The position numbers and the translations under genes were made by a program. A DNA stretch of 64,000 nucleotides from an uncultured Mucilaginibacter sp. Lineage in GTDB: Bacteria; Bacteroidota; Bacteroidia; Sphingobacteriales; Sphingobacteriaceae. The stretch spans positions 1 through 64,000 of the forward strand of contig CAITEP010000021.1 in the NCBI GenBank assembly GCA_903891475.1, written 5' to 3'. Positions 61,686 through 64,000 of the stretch are shown piece by piece (within the stretch, counting starts at the first letter, position 1; every line of letters starts with the position of its first letter). The notes under the pieces were generated by a model. It had not been told where the DNA came from, searched no databases, and saw only the letters and a list, made by a program, of their open reading frames with translations.

Positions 61686-62231
61686 ATGAAAACATTAAAA
61701 ATGAACCTGATTATACCACTATCCATAATTTTAATGTCCTCGTGCAAAAAGGATAAATTAGAATTGCCGGGAGTTACAGAAACAGGCGCGAACACATTTG
61801 GTTGCATGGTAAATGGACAGGTAATGGTGGCTGATTATTCCAACATTTATGCCCCAAAGACCGGCCCTAAAGCAACTTTTACCGGACCAGATGCAAATAA
61901 TAATGCGTCTTTTAGTATAGGAGGTTCACATACAATTAGCGATGGTTCAATAATAAGTGTTGGATTTTCTATTGATAGCATAAACTATGTTGTAGGTAAA
62001 ACTTACACTTTTATACTAAATGACAGTAAAAAAAGTGGCTTTGGTATAGGTGGTTATGATAAAATTGGAGCTAGTGGCGGTGATATTTTTTATAACACAA
62101 ATGCTGTTGTAACTGGCTCTGTGACTTTAAAAATTGTTTCAAATACAATAATTGCTGGTACTTTTTATTTTAACGCAGTTAATAGTACCGGCGATACGGT
62201 AAAAATTACAAACGGTAGGTTTGATTGGTAA
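61686..62231 (+). CDS. Small lipoprotein of a tandem family, copy 2
   Basis: A 181-aa paralogue of the preceding gene, starting at MKTLKMNLIIPLSIILMSSC (lipobox MSSC). It shares TFGCMVNGQ, SDGSIISVGFSIDSINYVVGKTYTFIL, GGYDKIGASGGDIFYNTNAVV and the identical STGDTVKITNGRFDW end. Its start region, including the 20 bp before the ATG (ttaaatattaacatc), is repeated before copies 1 and 3, so leader and gene were duplicated together. Confidence 0.75.
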   Translation: MKTLKMNLIIPLSIILMSSCKKDKLELPGVTETGANTFGCMVNGQVMVADYSNIYAPKTGPKATFTGPDANNNASFSIGGSHTISDGSIISVGFSIDSINYVVGKTYTFILNDSKKSGFGIGGYDKIGASGGDIFYNTNAVVTGSVTLKIVSNTIIAGTFYFNAVNSTGDTVKITNGRFDW

Positions 62232-62251
62232 CATGGTTAAATATTAACATC

Positions 62252-62338
62252 ATGAAAACATTAAAAATGAACCTGATTATAACATTATTCATAGTTTTAA
62301 TTTCCTCGTGCAAAAAAGACAAGGTAGACCTATTATAG
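62252..62338 (+). pseudogene. Small lipoprotein family, truncated copy 3
   Basis: Only 28 codons remain: the signal peptide and lipobox (LIITLFIVLISSC) and KKDKVDLL, then TAG. Around the stop, ctattatagtaattgc corresponds to ccattatcgcaattgc of copy 1, so a point change probably created the stop; the domain after it is lost. Leader identical to that of copy 2. Confidence 0.75.
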
Positions 62339-62414
62339 TAATTGCTTTTGGTCATAAAATTTTAAATAAAAATTTTTACTTTTACCACAAGAGCAAGTTT
62401 AGTCTCAATTTTTA

Positions 62415-62999
62415 ATGAGCCATCATCCATTTGGTAATTTACCCGAAATTATACTGGCCTCCAAATCGCCACGGCGGCAAGAGCTTTTAAAGCTGATGGA
62501 TATCCGGTTTCGGATAATTTTAAAGGAGGTGGATGAATCGTACCCCGAAACCTTAGCCCCCGAGGAAGTAGCGGTTTACATAGCCGAAAAAAAGGCCCAT
62601 GCCTTTGATGAGGCCCTAACCAACGAAATTGTACTAACCGCCGATACCATTGTTTGTATTGATAATCAAATTTTGGGCAAACCGGAATCTCTTCAAGGCG
62701 CGGTTGAAATGTTGGAGCTACTATCGGGCAAAATGCATAGGGTAATTACAGGCGTTTGCTTGCTTTATCAGCATCAATTGCACAGTTTTTATGATGTATC
62801 GGAAGTTTACCTCAATAAACTAAGTAGCGATGAGATTTTGTACTATGTACATAAATACCAACCTTTAGACAAAGCAGGCTCGTACGGCATTCAGGAGTTT
62901 TTAGGCTTAATAGGTATCGAAAAAATTGTAGGCTCGTACACCAATGTGGTAGGTTTGCCTACCGAGAAGCTTTATAGGGCGTTGAAGAGTTTGCAGTAG
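62415..62999 (+). CDS. maf: Maf-family nucleoside triphosphate pyrophosphatase
   Basis: A 194-aa protein of usual length. IILASKSPRRQELLKLM is the Maf signature (ASxSPRR), with further conserved ESYPETLAPEEVAVYIAEKKA, LTADTIVCIDNQILGKP (catalytic Asp in TADT) and DKAGSYGIQEFLGLIGIEKIVGSYTNVVGLP near the end. It hydrolyses dTTP/UTP or modified nucleotides and is linked to house-cleaning and septum formation. In related genomes it usually sits close to kdsC and DUF2520; here the 5.4-kb surface-protein block lies between. Confidence 0.93.
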   Translation: MSHHPFGNLPEIILASKSPRRQELLKLMDIRFRIILKEVDESYPETLAPEEVAVYIAEKKAHAFDEALTNEIVLTADTIVCIDNQILGKPESLQGAVEMLELLSGKMHRVITGVCLLYQHQLHSFYDVSEVYLNKLSSDEILYYVHKYQPLDKAGSYGIQEFLGLIGIEKIVGSYTNVVGLPTEKLYRALKSLQ

Positions 63000-63128
63000 T
63001 AAATATCCTCTCGGCAATAAGCAGGCTGTTATTTTCCTCAATTTGAATTCAATTTTTCTAGGGTGATTTTTTAAAAAAAAATCTTCCAATCTGCATGTAA
63101 TTAAGGCGAATTAATACCTAGAATTTTT

Positions 63129-63136
63129 TACATTTG
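63129..63136 (+). promoter_or_regulatory. -7 element TACATTTG of the citrate synthase gene
   Basis: TA-CA-TTTG, 21 bp before the ATG at 63158. Confidence 0.55.
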
Positions 63137-63157
63137 TTGCAATAAAACTATTTCCTC

Positions 63158-64000
63158 ATGTCCGAAAATGCGCAATTAATAATTGGCGATAAAACGTATA
63201 GCTTACCAGTAATTGAAGGTACTGAAGGTGAAAAGGCGATTGATATTTCGAAACTCCGCGACCTTACCGGCTATGTTACCCTTGATGTTGGATACAAAAA
63301 CACAGGTGCCACCACCAGTGCCATTACCTTTTTAGATGGCGAATTGGGTATTCTGAAATATCGTGGTTATCCTATTGAGGAGCTTGCCGAAAAATCGAGC
63401 TTTATTGAAGTGGCTTATCTGTTAATTCATGGTGAGTTACCAAATAAGGAGCAGCTTGATTATTTTCAGTACGAAATAAGCAGGCATACCTTGGTACACG
63501 AGGATTTGAAAAAGTTTTTTGATGGCTTTCCGTCAAAGTCGCATCCAATGGGGCAATTGTCATCATTGGTTTGCTCTTTATCGGCCTACTATCCCGAATC
63601 GTTAAAGCAAGTGCAAACCGAAGAAGAGCTTCATTTAAGCATTATTAAAATGCTTGCCAAAATGACTACCTTGGTTTCATGGATTTATAAAAAGTCGTTA
63701 GGTCACCCATACATTTATCCGCAAAACAAATACGATTACGTTTCGAATTTTGTTTACATGACTTTTGGTCAGCGTACTGAGCCTTATGTGTTGGATCCGG
63801 TAATTGTTAAGGCCATGAATACCTTATTGATATTGCATGCCGACCATGAGCAAAATTGTTCAACCTCTACCGTACGTATCGTTGGTTCGTCCGAATCAAA
63901 TATATATGCTTCCGTATCCTCAGGTATTTCCGCGCTTTGGGGCCCATTGCATGGTGGCGCTAACCAGGCTGTAATTGAAATGTTGGAGCAGATTAAAGAA
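63158..64000 (+). CDS. gltA: Citrate synthase (3' end outside window)
   Basis: 281 codons in frame to the right edge; about 145 residues are missing compared with the usual ~428. MSENAQLIIGDKTYSLPVIEGTEGEKAIDISKLRDLTGYVTLD is the type II citrate synthase N-terminus, with LDGELGILKYRGYPIEELAE in the small N-domain. Active-site His residues are in LHADHEQNCSTSTVR and WGPLHGGANQAV. The last catalytic Asp would lie beyond the window. It condenses oxaloacetate and acetyl-CoA in the first TCA-cycle step. Confidence 0.96.
   Translation, partial: MSENAQLIIGDKTYSLPVIEGTEGEKAIDISKLRDLTGYVTLDVGYKNTGATTSAITFLDGELGILKYRGYPIEELAEKSSFIEVAYLLIHGELPNKEQLDYFQYEISRHTLVHEDLKKFFDGFPSKSHPMGQLSSLVCSLSAYYPESLKQVQTEEELHLSIIKMLAKMTTLVSWIYKKSLGHPYIYPQNKYDYVSNFVYMTFGQRTEPYVLDPVIVKAMNTLLILHADHEQNCSTSTVRIVGSSESNIYASVSSGISALWGPLHGGANQAVIEMLEQIKE

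Noticed and set aside
1-64000. tRNA, rRNA or transposase genes
   Set aside because: No cloverleaf with a GTTCGA-type arm and acceptor pairing, no rRNA-like segment and no DDE or Y1 transposase frame was recognised by eye; a tRNA or covariance search would be decisive.

Overview
The window comes from a member of the Bacteroidota, most likely a Sphingobacteriaceae relative (Pedobacter/Mucilaginibacter type). The signs are a short primary sigma factor without region 1.1, TAnnTTTG-type -7 promoter elements, A-rich instead of Shine-Dalgarno leaders, proteins with type IX secretion (T9SS) sorting domains, families typical of the phylum (DUF5777, DUF4386, GIN-type, DUF2520, probable DUF4905), moderately AT-rich DNA and copies of the palindrome TCCCGATAGCTATCGGGA. 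The species cannot be fixed from the sequence alone.

Layout. 1-5694 is the 3' part of a giant repeat-built surface protein (Ig-like repeats, three NHL beta-propeller blocks, T9SS tail), followed by an MFS permease. 7195-14600 (minus) is a redox cluster in two transcription units: heme lipoproteins, a DUF5777 barrel and a cytochrome c, then a small Tat protein, a Tat-exported four-cluster ferredoxin, an NrfD/PsrC membrane subunit and a membrane-anchored Ig-like protein. A CRP/FNR-type palindrome and a row of covarying hairpin elements lie between the two units. 15473-19208 is a defence module: an MmeI-like fused restriction-modification enzyme and a putAbiC-like membrane protein. 20046-32910 is mostly housekeeping (rpoD, uridine kinase, glutaryl-CoA dehydrogenase-like enzyme, folB, glcD-like oxidase, MgtC, thioesterase) plus a 1320-aa Pls/PosA-type single-gene NRPS. 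33046-37942 has Hsp20, a coiled-coil membrane protein and a membrane-anchored UvrD-type helicase. 39661-50872 has pyrG-yidC, a DUF4386 protein, a GIN-type protein, recQ and a TolB/amidohydrolase fusion. 51432-54179 is a second restriction-modification system: a C-protein-like regulator, a 5mC methyltransferase and a convergent MvaI/BcnI-type endonuclease. 54919-62999 contains DUF2520, fdx, iscX, kdsC, a T9SS-exported lipase-like giant, a decaying tandem family of small lipoproteins and maf. The window ends inside citrate synthase, which is open at the right edge.

The most unusual aspect is the intergenic DNA. Several dispersed repeat families (called A, B, D, H, hairpins and palindromes below) are concentrated around the accessory modules: both restriction-modification systems, the helicase and the Hsp20/coiled-coil region. 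Family H occurs as inverted copies on the two sides of the MmeI-like/putAbiC module. The best candidates for undescribed biology are the redox cluster without a visible catalytic subunit, the five hairpin-plus-tail elements at 10861-11251 with compensatory stem changes, and the C-box-controlled regulator-methyltransferase operon. All functional statements are inferred from motifs read by eye; no database search was run.
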